Shown here: in pieces, positions 24,406 to 36,431 of the stretch
How positions within the stretch are numbered: the first letter of the stretch is position 1
How the letters are laid out: each line of letters opens with the position of its first letter
Source of the DNA: Dipteris shenzhenensis
Lineage: Eukaryota > Polypodiophyta > Polypodiopsida > Gleicheniales
Strand: one strand, 5' to 3'
Assembly (NCBI GenBank): GCA_047967505.1
Contig: CM106539.1
Length of the DNA stretch: 64,000 nt
Notes under the pieces: generated by a model
Databases searched by the model: none
The model's input: the letters and a program-made list of their open reading frames with translations, nothing else
Told to the model about the DNA's origin: nothing
Translations under genes and position numbers: made by a program

Positions 24406-26560
24406 TTGGTTGCTATTTGTATACAGGTTTTGATTCTTGGTGCACCATGGCAAAATCACATGATGATGTCATATTTATTGATTAGAGCACAGACCTCAGC
24501 TCTATTTGCTTGGAAGACTTTTGAAAGAAGGTATAAGGCTAACAACATGTCACATATTCTCTTGTTAGAGAATCAGCTGAACAACAATTCAATTCTTCCA
24601 AATGAATCAGGTCCAAACTTCTTACTTAGTTTGAAGGATCTTGGTGATCAACTCAGATCACTTAGACAAGAGGTCAAAGAAGAGAGACTAGTCTAGCTTG
24701 CCATCAATGGACTTGGACTAGATTAAGGGCAATTTATGACTAATTAGTCACTTGAGATGCACCACCAAAATTTCAACTCATGTTAGACATGCTCATGCAG
24801 GAGCAATTGCGACGCATCTCAAAATAGATTTGAAGAATCATGACACCGCCTTCACAGCAAGAGGAGGTGTAAGAGGGTCATTTAAAGGAAAAGGCAAGAA
24901 ATTTGAATGCCCTAGAAACCAAGGTAGAGGTCAATACCATGGTAGACACTCTCCATTTTCATCGACTCAGAGTCATGGTCCTCCCGTATAGAGGGGGACA
25001 TGGAATCCCAAACGTAGATCTAACTCTGGAAGAGGAGGAAACCAATGAATTACTCCTAGATGAGAGGGAAATTGAAACTATTTTGGCATTCCAAGCCATT
25101 TAGAACCTAAATGCAAAAAGAAACAAAGAGAGTCTCATAACCCTCACCGAGGCAACCATCATCAATGGCAATCCGCCCGCTATGTCTATGACGAAGACAA
25201 TTCTCAGGACTATCAACACAAGCTTCTCATATCACATTCCACATCTCAAATACAGAAGGATGAGGATACATGGTGGTTTGAATTTGGTGTGAGCGACCAC
25301 ATGACACTTGAGAAAGAATGGTTCTCTGATCTCAACCCCAACTGGAATCCAAGTCAGGACATCATGATAGGGGATGACACACCCCACAAAATCAAAGGGA
25401 TCGGTAGCATACCCCTACAGAGTAATGTAGGCACCATAGGGAGTACTGGAGATGCATTCTACGTCCCCACAATGGCACAAAACCTTCTCTCTATTGGATA
25501 GATGAATGAGAGTGGTATGGAAATTGTCTTCAACAAGCATGGATGCACTGTGAGAGAGCTCAAGAGTCCTAGATCCATCATTGCTCGGGGTGTCAAGATC
25601 GAAAGAATGTTCAAGCTTTCTTGTGCTATTCCAGTCCAGAGAGTCCTAGCAGCTCATCATCAAAATCAGGATGCTTATATGAGTACATTGTAGCACGAGG
25701 TATGGTCACCTCAACTTTAGGTGCCTTATATCCCTCAAAGATACATGGTACAGGGGCTTCCACAGTTGTACTTTCAAAAAGATGTATGTAAGGTTTGTTG
25801 AATGGGTAAGCAACACAAAAACCCCTTTCCAACATCTTCAACTCAAAGTATTGACGTCCTTTAGATCGTGCATTTAGATATATGGGGTCTAACTTCTATA
25901 CTATCTCTTGGCAAGGCTTTGTAATTCATGAGATTACTCATGGAAGACTTGGATCTACTTCCTGAAATAGAAGTCTGATGCATTTAACACTTTCAAAGAC
26001 TTCAAAGCCTTGGTAGAAAAGCAGACTGGCACGTACCTAAAGGTCCTCCGTTGTGATAATGGAGGGGATTACAAGTCCATAGAGTTTAATGCCTTTTATG
26101 AAATCATGGTATCGCATGTCAATTCACATGCAGATATACCCCTCAGCAAAATGGGGTTGGTGAACAAAAGAATAGGGCGACTGCAAGGTCATCTAGATGC
26201 ATCCTTGATGAGAAGAATGTTCCAAGATACTATTGGGATGAGGCCTATGACACAACTGTGTACTTGATGAGTCCCATTGCTTCATTGCAAAACATGACAC
26301 CAAAAGAGGCATTCACAGGAACTAAGCCCTCTATTGTTCACTTGAGAGTATTTGGCTCTCTTTCTTATGCTCATGTTCCTGCTGCACTTAGGACTAAACT
26401 TGATGTCAATGAATTGAGTGTGTTTTTCTTGGATATGTTGTAGAGTTGAAGGGATACCGACTCTATGATCCAATCAAGCAAAGTCTATTAAATCCAATGA
26501 TGTTATCATTGATGACACTTCATCATACTTTGATAGTCTGACTACAGTTTCTACTCCGCC
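24406..26560 (+). mobile_element. Decayed Ty1/copia retrotransposon (gag, protease, integrase)
   Basis: Copia order is recognisable through many stops and frameshifts. The gag (UBN2-type) helices are at 24490-24720 (W-K-T-F-E-R-R-Y, then LLLENQLN, then INGLGLD). The protease region is at 25260-25500, where the expected DSGA is lost before S-D-H-M-T. A premature TAG at 25499 follows NLLSIG. The pre-integrase part shows RYGHLNF at about 25700. The integrase core shows a first catalytic Asp at about 25875, CDNGGDY near 26052, then TPKEAFTGTKPS and LRVFGSLSYAHVP at 26290-26390. RT and RNase H are not seen, and no LTRs were found. Confidence 0.8.
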
Positions 26561-26842
26561 TTAGCCAGAAATGTTGGTGATACATTGGATTTCTTTTCCT
26601 GTAGAATCAGATAGTATGCAGTCCATAGTGACCACTTAGAGTAAAGGCAAAGAGCAGGTCCTTGATAGAGTGGATATAACAACTACCACATTCATCGCTT
26701 AGATTCCAAAGAATTCCACTTCCAATCTAGTTCTAAAGTTTTTCTAGACATAGTCTTGTGTATTTTGTCGATAATAGAGGCTAGTGAAGTGCTGAATGAA
26801 TTGTTGATCCACCAATGTTGTATGCGGCTTTACCTGTGTATG
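26561..26842. other. No gene seen
   Basis: Possibly the eroded linker of the copia element upstream. No reading frame or motif can be supported. Confidence 0.35.
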
Positions 26843-28526
26843 CTAGGAGGAGGACTCTTGGTTTTCCAACATCATTTGTCTACTTGTACGACGAGTGGTG
26901 GCTTGTACTATTAGTAGAAGCACATATGTCTTTCCTATTCCATCATTTCTTGAAAGAAACAGTTTAATTTGTTCCTGAGGTCTGTTTCTTTTGTTTAGGA
27001 TAATGTCCTCAATGAGCAACCATTTTTCCCTATTTAGCTTTTGAAATATTTGTTGGTACTTGTTAATTGACATTACTACATATGTCTTGAAGACCCTGTT
27101 ACTATTGCCTCATGCTTTTGAGCAACGGGCACGTCAAAAACTAGAGATTGTAATGTTCGAATTGTCGTTATTCGTTTTACTAGGAGTTGATGACATCATG
27201 GATTCAGTACTGTGGTAGTCATTCTCATTTAGTACCTCTATGTGTTGATTGAATTTGTTTCTGTCATGGTCTATTATGTCTTTGTTTTGAACATAGAAGT
27301 TGTGCCAGTTGTTGCTCGTGGCACTTAACGTGTGCTCTGCAAATTTGAAAGGTAAGTACAATAGGTAGAGTTCTCCATAAGGGTTATCGAGGTCTCGTGC
27401 TTCATTGTAATTATCGAATCTTAGGTTTTCTTATTCTTGTTTTTTTTTGCCATACACTATGAAGTTGCTAGTATGGTCTGCAAGACAAATGTGTTCTATG
27501 ACGGAAGGTCTCCTTTTGTATTTTGTGATAATGTCAAAGCACTTCAGTGTTTGTAGCATCAATCTTTTCTAGCTCTAGTCAGTGTTTTAATAATAGGGTG
27601 CGTTCATTTGTTACGCTTGTATTGATATATTTAAACTCTCTTATGTTGCTTGTAAGCGGCAACGAAAGTGCCAGGTAAACTGCTTATTGTACACTAATGT
27701 GTTGTGTGTTAAGAATTGTGTTTCCCATTCTTCGTACTCTTTCATTTGCGGGTGCTCCTATTTGAATGCACTCTGATTGCGCATCTTTGACAACATTGGA
27801 TTTTGCTTTATTTGCTTTAGTCATGTAGGATGTATATTGTATGCCATTGCTCCATGAGGGTTCAATATGAATTGTATGTCAGTGTTTGCTTCCCATAGCC
27901 ATGATAGTTTCGGATGGAAGTTGTTTGTGTATATGTCTTTGAGATTGCATCGCAAGAATATTGTTGGTTGTTTGTTCTATATCGCAGAGCACCTATGTAC
28001 TCTTCTTCATTAAGGCCCAATTTTTCGATGAATGATCCAAAATCCAAGTTGATTGTCTCAGGTTCTTGTAGCGCTGCATCAATTTTCTTCAAGTTCTTTT
28101 TATGTGTGCCATTGTCTAAATCATCAGGTAGAGGCATTGGGATTGTAGTTTTTTTCATGGGTGGTCTTGGGAATCCAAATTTGCAACGTTTTTTTTGCCT
28201 CTGGCATGTTTTCCTATGCTTGTGTGTTTGAATTTCCTTTTCCGGTAACTCTGTAAACCATGGTAATAACATGATTGTCTTTTTGAAGTAGCCTTTTTAG
28301 TGCTTTTAATCTGTGGACATAGTATCATGCTATTGTGATAGGAGGGTACAAATGTTTGAAGTCTTGTATTTCTATGGGCGACGTTGGGTTTTGAATGGTG
28401 GTTGTTGAACTTCTTATACATTGCAAGAAATCCAGTATTGGGTGCCAAAAGAGCCGACAAAGAGAAAAGCTTGACAAGGAAACTAGGAATGTCTACGTCA
28501 TGCAAAGCAATGCCTACCTTGTTCAT
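26843..28526 (-). mobile_element. Helitron Rep/helicase remnant
   Basis: Reading leftwards on the minus strand, a segment at about 28160-28235 shows H-K-H-R-K-T-C, then CKFGFPRPP, the cysteine/histidine-rich N-terminal region of Helitron replicases. It lies in the open frame 28272-27862. A further segment follows at 27361-27134. A Pif1-like helicase start at 27073-26843 shows KWLLIEDIILNKRNRPQEQ and then a Walker A region. That region reads R-N-D-G-I-G-K-T where a G-x-x-G-x-G-K-T loop is expected. Domain order fits the Rep then helicase layout of rolling-circle Helitrons. Frames are broken throughout. I could not find the 5' TC or the 3' hairpin-CTRR end, so the boundaries are only the coding remnants. 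Confidence 0.72.
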
Positions 28527-30598
28527 AAGTAAACTTAGCCCCGCTGATTGATACTCCCTCTTGAAAGACTTCCTTTTGCTCTTTTTGGTCGACCAATCTT
28601 TCTGGTGGATAGGTTTGGTGTGTCAAGAACACCCACCATCGTGTTGACCAAGGGGAGCAACCACATCCACATATTGGCCCGAATCTACGTACATAAAACA
28701 ACTTAGAACAACAAAAAACAGTTAGACCAATAGGCATCATGAATTCTCATATTCACAACAAGATATGATGCTGGGAAAACGTCACGATGTTTTCATGCAT
28801 GCCTTGCATAGTCGCTTTGGAATGCAAATCAACTCCTTCATTCACAACTCTTTTACCAAGCCATACTTCCATATGACAACGTGCTATAAGGGGAGAAGAA
28901 GCTATATATGAACCAAACCATAAAGTGACACATCAACAACCAAAATCACAATCGTGATGGAACACAGACAAGTTCAAACGACAAAAGAAAATCATATATC
29001 GTAGTGATGCGCATCCTCCACTGTGTTCGATATGATATTAGAATTAGATTGTGGACACTCTAGCATAGCGAAGTCTGAAGTCTGTACCTCCCCCTTTGTT
29101 TTCCCTGAGCATGCATCGGCTACCAAGAGAAGAAACACTTCGTTAAGTAGATCTAATCGCCAGACCATACTGTCATGGACATAAAAATATATCGAATCCT
29201 ACCAATCATGCATTTCCCATTCTCGTCAACACCTGCTACAACGCTTCCATCAAATAGCTTCTCCAATTTTGCAAAATATAGAGGGCGAGTGAATGTGGAA
29301 AGGCGACACACAACCGAGGAATGAAGAAAAACTATACTTACAAAGTGTGCAATTGAGTTGTATCCAAAGGAGGGAAGGAAGTAATACAAAATAGCATTTC
29401 ATCAAAGTCTTGGCAAATAATACCATGCTCGACATTAGTGTTGTCACTTTCCATGGACTCAGTTGAGGCATGAGTATCGTAAGCCCTTGCTATAGCGCAC
29501 ATGAAATAGGTTGTAATGTTTTTGTCATCAACAAAAGTGCGCACCTACTAACTCAAAATTTAACTTGATCCCTAGCATATAGAGAACATATATCAAAATT
29601 TTTGAGAAAAAAATAACATGAGGGCGCAGAACTGATCCTTGTTGCAATGTATATAATATTGTGAGCATGGAGTACAACCATATTAATAAAGGTGTCATCG
29701 TGCATTGATGCTCCCTTTGGCTTGGATTTCTTGCTCCCTTGCATCGAGAACATGCATCAAAAGGGTAGAATTATGAGAATTCAGATTAAAAACAAGCAAT
29801 TTTGAATATGAGCAATTAAAAACATTTTTATGATAATATATAATATAATTACTATAACCAAGGAGGCAACACACTTCCTTCCCCAAAGAGTTATAATTCG
29901 AGGGAACGGTCCCTTCCCTAGGTGTCGAGAATATTAACGCCGAGAATATTAGCACTGAAAAAGTCTCGCAAATGGATAAGATACTGGCATATTACCTGAA
30001 TGTCAATAGTCGTAATTGAAATGGAACACCAATAAAATCACAAGTGATGCGCTAGGAGAAATTTAAATTTGCATCATCTTTTGGCAATTTATTTGAGGCA
30101 AATAAAAGGCAGTGGAACAGCTTGCAAATTAGATACGTGTTGCGCACCTTGGAAGCAAGTTTTGCAGAATCGCTTTCTCGTGCTTGAAGGTTTTATTCAC
30201 ATATGGTTGGCAATCAAAGAACCCTACCATTTAGGTCTACATCCCATGCAATTCATTTGTCGAATTTCCAAATCAAACAACACTAGCAACCATCATAGTT
30301 TTGGAAGTTACAATTACTACCTTACACGCCATTGAAGAGAAGTGATAAGGATCCTGGAGACATCTCCAATCATTTGGACATCCTTGGTTAGGTCTTTGGT
30401 TCAGAAGCACCACTAAATTCGTAGTAATGATGATGTACGTCTATAACCACAATGGCAATTGATATAAATCACACTTTGTTAAGCTGCGAGAAGGCACAAA
30501 TCACAAAAGAAAAAACCAGTAGTGAGACGATCAAATTCAAGCTGCATGAGAAGGTAAATGGAGCGCCCTTTTAAAAGCCTAGCATTCATGATTAGAGC
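28527..30598. other. Anonymous AT-rich DNA
   Basis: Only short open frames on the minus strand are present (28498-28740, 29153-29389, 29338-29544, 29695-29955). None shows a recognisable domain. The region may be the 5' part of the Helitron-like element or DNA carried by it. Confidence 0.5.
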
Positions 30599-30637
30599 TT
30601 TAGTTTAGGGTTTAGGGTTTTAGGGTTTAGGGTTTAC
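30599..30637. repeat. Short interstitial telomeric island, TTTAGGG orientation
   Basis: About five units of TTTAGGG, one with an extra T, end in TTTACAATTCC. The tract stands alone about 7.8 kb proximal to the last larger telomeric tract and is in the opposite orientation to it. Confidence 0.9.
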
Positions 30638-32033
30638 AATTCCAGATTAGTATCAAACTAATCTTGAGAGCCGGTAATACCTTCCTTAACACAAATCTGG
30701 AATTGGATATACTCAAGTCTGGATACAACTCTCAGTAGGATAAGTTATACCTCATGTATAGAGGCTTTTGGGCTCATGCCGGTTGCTACAAGGGCAAGAA
30801 GCCAAGTGCCAAGAGTTACTCAACAACCAAAAACCGACCAAGAAGCCAAGTGCAAAGAGTGGCTTGCATCCTTTGTCCAGTCAAAGGATAAGTACCATAG
30901 TTGTTGGCATATTTGTCAACTTGTAATACGTGCAAAGTTTTCTTCCTTCTTCTGTGTCATCATTAACCTACTAGAAAACAAAAGTGGTGTGAATCATATC
31001 CTTCATAGTTTCATGGGCTCATGTGTCTCGATTCAGTGTGTAGCTTGAAAACTCCTTTGTTGAGTGCAAGTTTATTAGGAGACATTAAAAAAAAAAAGCT
31101 TTAGCACAAATCGATGCTACCATTAATATATTCATGAACTGATGCATAAGATGATCTTCTGAGGCACAGATACGATCACAATATTGACATAATGGATATT
31201 AATAGTTTACTAGCCCCGAATGTTACTAATTGCCCCCTGATATCAATGTCTGCTCCTCCTTCACTTGACATGAAGCTCCTGGTATAAACTCCTTGGCTTT
31301 TGACCACATGGCTGGACCATGGGTGATTGCCCACACAAAAAATGGTGCCTCCAAAATGCCCCCTCGAGTGTTTCAATTGCGATGTGCTCATGAAAGACAT
31401 CAAACTTGGTTCTAGTCATGCCAACATTTCCTCCGTCATCCTCGGATGGTTCTCCGAAATTAGTCCAATGTGGACGTGCTCTTACCTCCCCTCATGCTTC
31501 CCCTTCCTCTCCTCACAATCAATGCCTTCTTTCTGTTCTTCCTAGCTCGAGTCACACATCTATCTTTGTGCACTCAGAGAATATCTTCGGCAAGGTTGGC
31601 TACTATCATACTTGCTATGCAACCCATCCTAGAAACATTGTAGGTTTTCACATCGTCCCTCATCTTGTAGTAGTTAACCACGTGAGCCGTCAAGGAGGGT
31701 GCCGGAGAGAACGTGCTTACGAAAAATCTGTAGTATTTTCCTGTGCCATAGCCAGAATGGGAATGCCTTTGTAGTGGTCACTTCAAAGGACATCAATCCA
31801 CCACTACCCTTGTGGCAATTTACATTTGCTCAGTCGCCTTCTGCAACCTCTTCCGATTCTTCGCTCATCCACGAGGCCATGGTTGCCAAGCTTCAACAAG
31901 CTTCAGGCAAATGTTGTGTGTCTGCTGGCATTGAGGCCAATCACCTTGGGGCTGCTGAGCTCCGGCGGTGGCTACTACGGAGGGGGTGGGGAGCAGGACG
32001 ACGAAACAGAGAAACCCACGATGAAACTGGTAG
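30638..32033. other. Anonymous region
   Basis: Several overlapping short open frames occur on both strands (for example 31406-31774 and 31865-32101), with no convincing motif. A poly(A) run lies at about 31087-31098. I see no gene I can support. Confidence 0.45.
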
Positions 32034-32297
32034 TTACTTGGGTTGGGAGAGCCTTGCTTTGACATCTCGGCACAACATTCCCTGTATGAGGTCAATGGCA
32101 CTAGGAGAGACGTTTCTCCAAGCTTTTTGCATGAAATATACCCTGTATGGTCTCGTCCTAGGTTTCATGGTTGTCTTGTAGAACAGCTTGTCCAATGCAC
32201 CGAACATCACGTTCTTCATCTCTTCTCGAGCTCCATCCAAACAATGTTTGCCATTTGCCTTTATTGAACCTTGTAAGAGATACCCACATGTCCACAT
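32034..32297 (-). pseudogene. Possible protein-kinase C-lobe fragment
   Basis: On the minus strand the segment at 32046-32117 reads W-R-N-V-S-P-S-A-I-D-L-I then M-L-C-R-D-V-K-A-R-L-S. This resembles kinase subdomains X-XI of CDPK/PEPRK-type serine/threonine kinases (S-x-x-A-K-D-L-x-x-x-M-L, then D-x-x-x-R). A shift of frame immediately downstream gives S-W-V-S, the position of the usual H-P-W element. No ATP-binding or catalytic loop is present nearby, so at most this is a pseudogene fragment. The similarity is short and could be chance. Confidence 0.3.
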
Positions 32298-33594
32298 ATC
32301 ATTCCTCTGCTCTAATCTACGGAGAAATTTACTCGTGCTTGTTCTTGAACATGTCTATGAAGTATCTAGCTTTGTTTCTAGGTTGCCATTTCCTAGTAGT
32401 GATTTCTTAGCTCGAAATAGGACACCCAGCATCCAAGTATGTTTATATAACACTCTGAAAATCATTTTTTTGGGATAAAAGTTGAAATCAATGGAGATAG
32501 TTTTTACGCTTCTTCAAGGTTGAGATTAATTCAAATCAATCTCGATCAAGGGCTAATCGCTGGGAGAACACCAAAACATGGCTTTAGGCTCTCGGCCCAA
32601 CCATTTTCCTCCATAACAAGCCTTGCCAAACACACAACACAACCGCCATGTGACAGGACGACCACTGAGGATACACAAGAGACACGTCATCTCTGCACTC
32701 TCTTTCCTCATATTCTGTCGCGACCCCAACCAGTGACTCTCTTCTTGTGCCAGCTTTGTCGACTTCCGGACTCTCTTCTTGTGCCAAATTTGCCAACTTC
32801 TGGACCACAACCAGTGACTCTTCTTGTGCCGCAACACCAGTTGCCTCTCCTTTCCAGCTCTTTCAGCTTCTCAAGGTATTCTTGCCCCACAACGTCTTAA
32901 TATTGCAATCGTCCTCAAACGGCCTATCCTTTACATACTGTCAGATGTATTTTACTTTCATATTTAGAGTTATGAGCGGATCATTTCGGCACGAGAGTGC
33001 ATGATACTTAGATCAGTCGCTTGTTTGGAATAGTTTGTGTGCTAGGACACCTCAACTACTGTAACGGTTGAAAATCGCCATTAGAACCCGAGAGATCGAC
33101 CAGAAACAAACAAGGCGAAGAGGTTGCTTTTCTTGGGGGAGGGGGGTTTCGGATGCGACGAGCAGGCATGCATGGACGGTTTCGAAAGTAGCCTGAGACA
33201 CTCTGGCAAGAGCATGTGGCGACGCTGGCTATAGGAAAGGGAGACCCTGCAGAGCTCTTCCAGAGATTTTGACTCCGGAATTTAAAAAAAGAACGAGGAG
33301 GACGGGAAAGGAAACTATGAACGTTTGACCTCAGTATAAGGAGGACTTTTTTCCTTCCAACAGGTTCTTCACATATGCTAAATTCACCATTGGCATCTAT
33401 CTTTCGCCAAGGTAGTTCACTCAAGGAATTTATGTGTGTAGGAAGGAGGAAGCAATGATAGGGAAAGAGAGCGAGGGATGAATGGCCCAAAATGGAGAAG
33501 CTAGGAGGGAGAACTAGCTGGCTATTCAAAACAGCCAGCCCAGGCTTCCCAAAACCCCAAAACCCCAATCTACCACAGAGGGAGAACTAGTTCT
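32298..33594. other. Anonymous region with a short internal repeat
   Basis: Between about 32725 and 32840 the phrase CTCTTCTTGTGCC recurs three times in about 40-bp steps, with CCAGTGACTC twice. Open frames run on both strands here (32520-32900 plus; 33056-33568 minus, 170 codons), but neither has a recognisable domain. I do not call a gene. Confidence 0.45.
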
Positions 33595-33930
33595 GATAGA
33601 CTTTTGGTAGACTACAAAAGAAGAATAAGCATAGTGTTTGCTGACTGAATTCAGGAAACTTAGAAGTAATTTTCCAAAACTCCTTGATAAACATATTTAG
33701 AGGCTCGCCACCCTTGTTCAGGGGTTGGAGCTTTTGAAAGTTATCAAACTCATTAGGCTCCCATAAAAATTATGCCGTGAAGGCTTGATAGAATGCTGTC
33801 CAAGTTGTGGGCACAGAGGGCTTCGCCTTCAAATCTTGTCACCACAAGAAGGCCTTCTCTCAGGGATACATCTCCATAAGGGTAGCATGAATACGATTCG
33901 GGGCCCAAAGAACCTTAGAATTTGAAGTTT
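33595..33930 (-). pseudogene. LTR-retrotransposon gag fragment
   Basis: Read on the minus strand with small frame changes, this shows the retrotransposon gag pattern. It contains a T-W-x-A-F-Y-Q-A-F segment, then F-L-W-E-P-N-E-F, then a K-x-x-Q-P-L-N-K-G-G-E-P-L-N-M-F-I-K-E-F helix and a K-F-P-E-F tail. The pattern matches Ty3/gypsy-style gag capsid helices. No zinc knuckle or pol domain is adjacent, so this is an isolated piece. Confidence 0.5.
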
Positions 33931-35266
33931 GTCATTGGTTTGGTCCCACTAGAGGGGGCAAGGGACAAATGAGCTCTAAGCTGGTCATTGGTGTTGACCA
34001 ACTAGGGCTTAGGGGCAAATTAAAGCACCTAAAACGTGGTTTGCCAAGTGGCAAGCCCATGCAAGGGAATTTGGAAAGGAAGGCCTTAGAAGGCCAGCGC
34101 AATAGGATCGCGTACGGGACGATGGGATATCTCGGGCTCTTTTGCGCGGACAAATGGAGTAGCTTTTGTCGTTCGACCCCATAGAAGGGGGATAAGAGAA
34201 GCTAGAGCGCTTCTGCTCAAGTACAAAGACACAAAGTGGCCCCAATCATTTGACCCCATAGAAGGGGGATAAGAGGAGGTAGAGCGCTTCTGCTCAAGTA
34301 CAAAGACACAAAGTGGCCCCAAAGCCTTGGCGCCCCTTTCGGTATTTCTTTATTAATTGAAGATTCCCACAAGTAGATTACACAATGAGTACCAACTCAC
34401 TTGCATTCAGTGTTCATCCCTCTCTCACTAGGCATCAGTATCACAAGCACTAGCCTTGCGGGGCATTGCTCTCACACCCATGTGACCATAGGCATCAATA
34501 CTCAGTGCAAACACCTCATTTGAACTGGGAGCTATTACTTGCAACCCAAACAAGGCAACCCGCTCCCCAAACAATCACAAGTGCCCACTGACTCACTAGA
34601 GTACCCAAACAATGGGTGAAAGCATAATTGAAATGCCCTTGGTGCTCAGAAGCACGAACAACCACTGCAAGAATTCATTGTGATCATTCTACCAAGCAAG
34701 TCTCTTAAAAAACCAACCCAGTGCTCATGAACAAACACAAGAGAGCATGTGTGAACCCTTTACCAGCTTGGAGTTCATCCCAAGCTCTTCCACGGGCCAA
34801 TGTACAACTCCTTGCTAGTTTTCTGTTCACATGGCCACATAATTAGCTACACCAAGCACCCTTGACCCAAATGCCTGTACACGCAGCCCAAAGTCTCTAC
34901 AAATAGCTCACATGAGTTGAGTAATAGGCCAACACCAGCCCCTTCACAAGCCCGTACAAACTATACGGCAGATTTGTGTAGAAGAATTCAGCTTTTGTCA
35001 AGAAAACCACGAGAATGCATTCAGCAACAGCCAAGAGCATGGTGCACAAGCCTGGAGAATCCGTACTGCAAACCATGCATTCTACCTACTATAGCAGCGA
35101 ACAACTGAATCGTACGACAAGCCGTACCCACTGTCGTACGATTCTGTACCTCCAGCAGTTGTTAATAGATATGTATTTTTGGCACGCGATTCTAAAATTA
35201 GCACAGGACACCTATTTGGCATGCAGGAGGCCAAAAAGCAAGCATAAAAGTCGAAATTTTCTTTTA
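33931..35266. repeat. Anonymous region with a 73-bp tandem duplication
   Basis: A unit containing GACCCCATAGAAGGGGGATAA and ending in CAAAGTGGCCCCAA occurs twice head to tail at about 34176-34247 and 34249-34321, with few differences. The rest (34350-35266) is low-coding DNA that may derive from an LTR. No gene is supported. Confidence 0.7.
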
Positions 35267-35517
35267 GGGCTGTTTTTTGGACCACAGAAGAACAGGGAGA
35301 GTCAAGTCCCATGTTGGGAAAGTGCTCCAGGGCTATTCTATCACATCGCCTTGCTGATTTTTGACTACTAGGGTAGTCTGGGGGCTATTGGTGGGCTGTT
35401 TTTTGGACCACAGAAGAACAGGGAGAGTCAAGTCACATGCTGGGAAAGTGCTCCAGGGCTATTTTATCACATCGCCTTGCTGATTTTTGACTACTAGGGT
35501 AGTCTGGGGCTGTTGGT
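35267..35517. repeat. 126-bp tandem duplication
   Basis: Two adjacent copies (35267-35392 and 35393-35517) both start GGGCTGTTTTTTGGACCACA and end in GGTAGTCTGGGG. They differ at only a handful of positions, so the duplication is recent compared with the surrounding decay. Confidence 0.9.
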
Positions 35518-36431
35518 GGGCTGCCAAAAGCTTAAAAATGAATTTTTGTACCAAGAGCCTCCAGATCAGCTCGTTTTTGGTGCTTTCCAGGCTGCAGGAA
35601 ACAAGACGATTTGATTTTGGGCTGATTTCTGTCAGTTGCTGCCGATTTTGGGCCATTTCCAGGTGGGGTGACCGGTTATGTGTTGCTTTCAGGCTGTTCC
35701 AGGATTGAATCATCAGCTCTTTGCTGGATTTAGGGTTTTCCAATTCAAACAACGTGATTTTTGTGGATTCTGGGTAGATGAAGGCTAGTTTTTGCCGGCT
35801 TTTGCTGTTTTCGGACTGGTTGTTGGCTGGTTATTGTGTTTGGTATTGGTTCTAGGCAAAAGAAGGCTGATTTATGCTGTTGGTCGTGGCTAGGGTGACT
35901 ACAGATAGGGGCGACCTGTTTTGGAAGGGTTTTCCTGGTTGGATGTGTCAGAGTTTTGGCTGTCTTTGGCTTTTCAGCAACTGTTTAGCAGTGCTTGGCT
36001 GGTTGGGCACTTGGCTATGCAGGTGCAGGGACATAGAGATAGTTTATGGCTTTGGAATCTGTTGCACACTTGGTCGGAAGGAAGGATGCGTGATTGCCTA
36101 GTGATTGGATGCATATTCGCCATATAAAGTTGAGCAGGCATTGTAGGGTGTGCAGGATATTGGAAGTCTGTGGGCAGTGGTTTACCCGCGGTGCAGCTTT
36201 CAGGAGACCTTGTAATCAGCCTCTTGGCATTATATGAATATTAAAGAAATACCGCAAGGGGCACCAATGTTTGGGCCGAATCAGTGTCTTTGTTTTTGAG
36301 TAGGAGCGCTCTAGCTCCTTGTGAATTAATCCGTGGTGATTAATAATTTAATTATTTACTGTGCATGCTGTGGTTAAAGTGGATTCTACCACCCTTTGAT
36401 TAGTGAAGGCTGGTTTCAAGCAGCCTCTTCC
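35518..36431. other. No gene seen; GT-rich, possibly an LTR or 3' UTR
   Basis: The strand shown is rich in GGCTG and TTTTGG motifs. It ends in a segment with ATATGAATATTAAAGAAATACCGC (36225-36250) that would serve as a plant 3'-end region. No protein domain can be supported. Confidence 0.35.

Noticed and set aside
31406-32181. Plus-strand open frames over the possible kinase fragment
   Set aside because: They show no motif and overlap a better (still weak) minus-strand match.
33056-33568. 170-codon minus-strand open frame
   Set aside because: There is no recognisable motif and no support from neighbours, so it could not be distinguished from chance.
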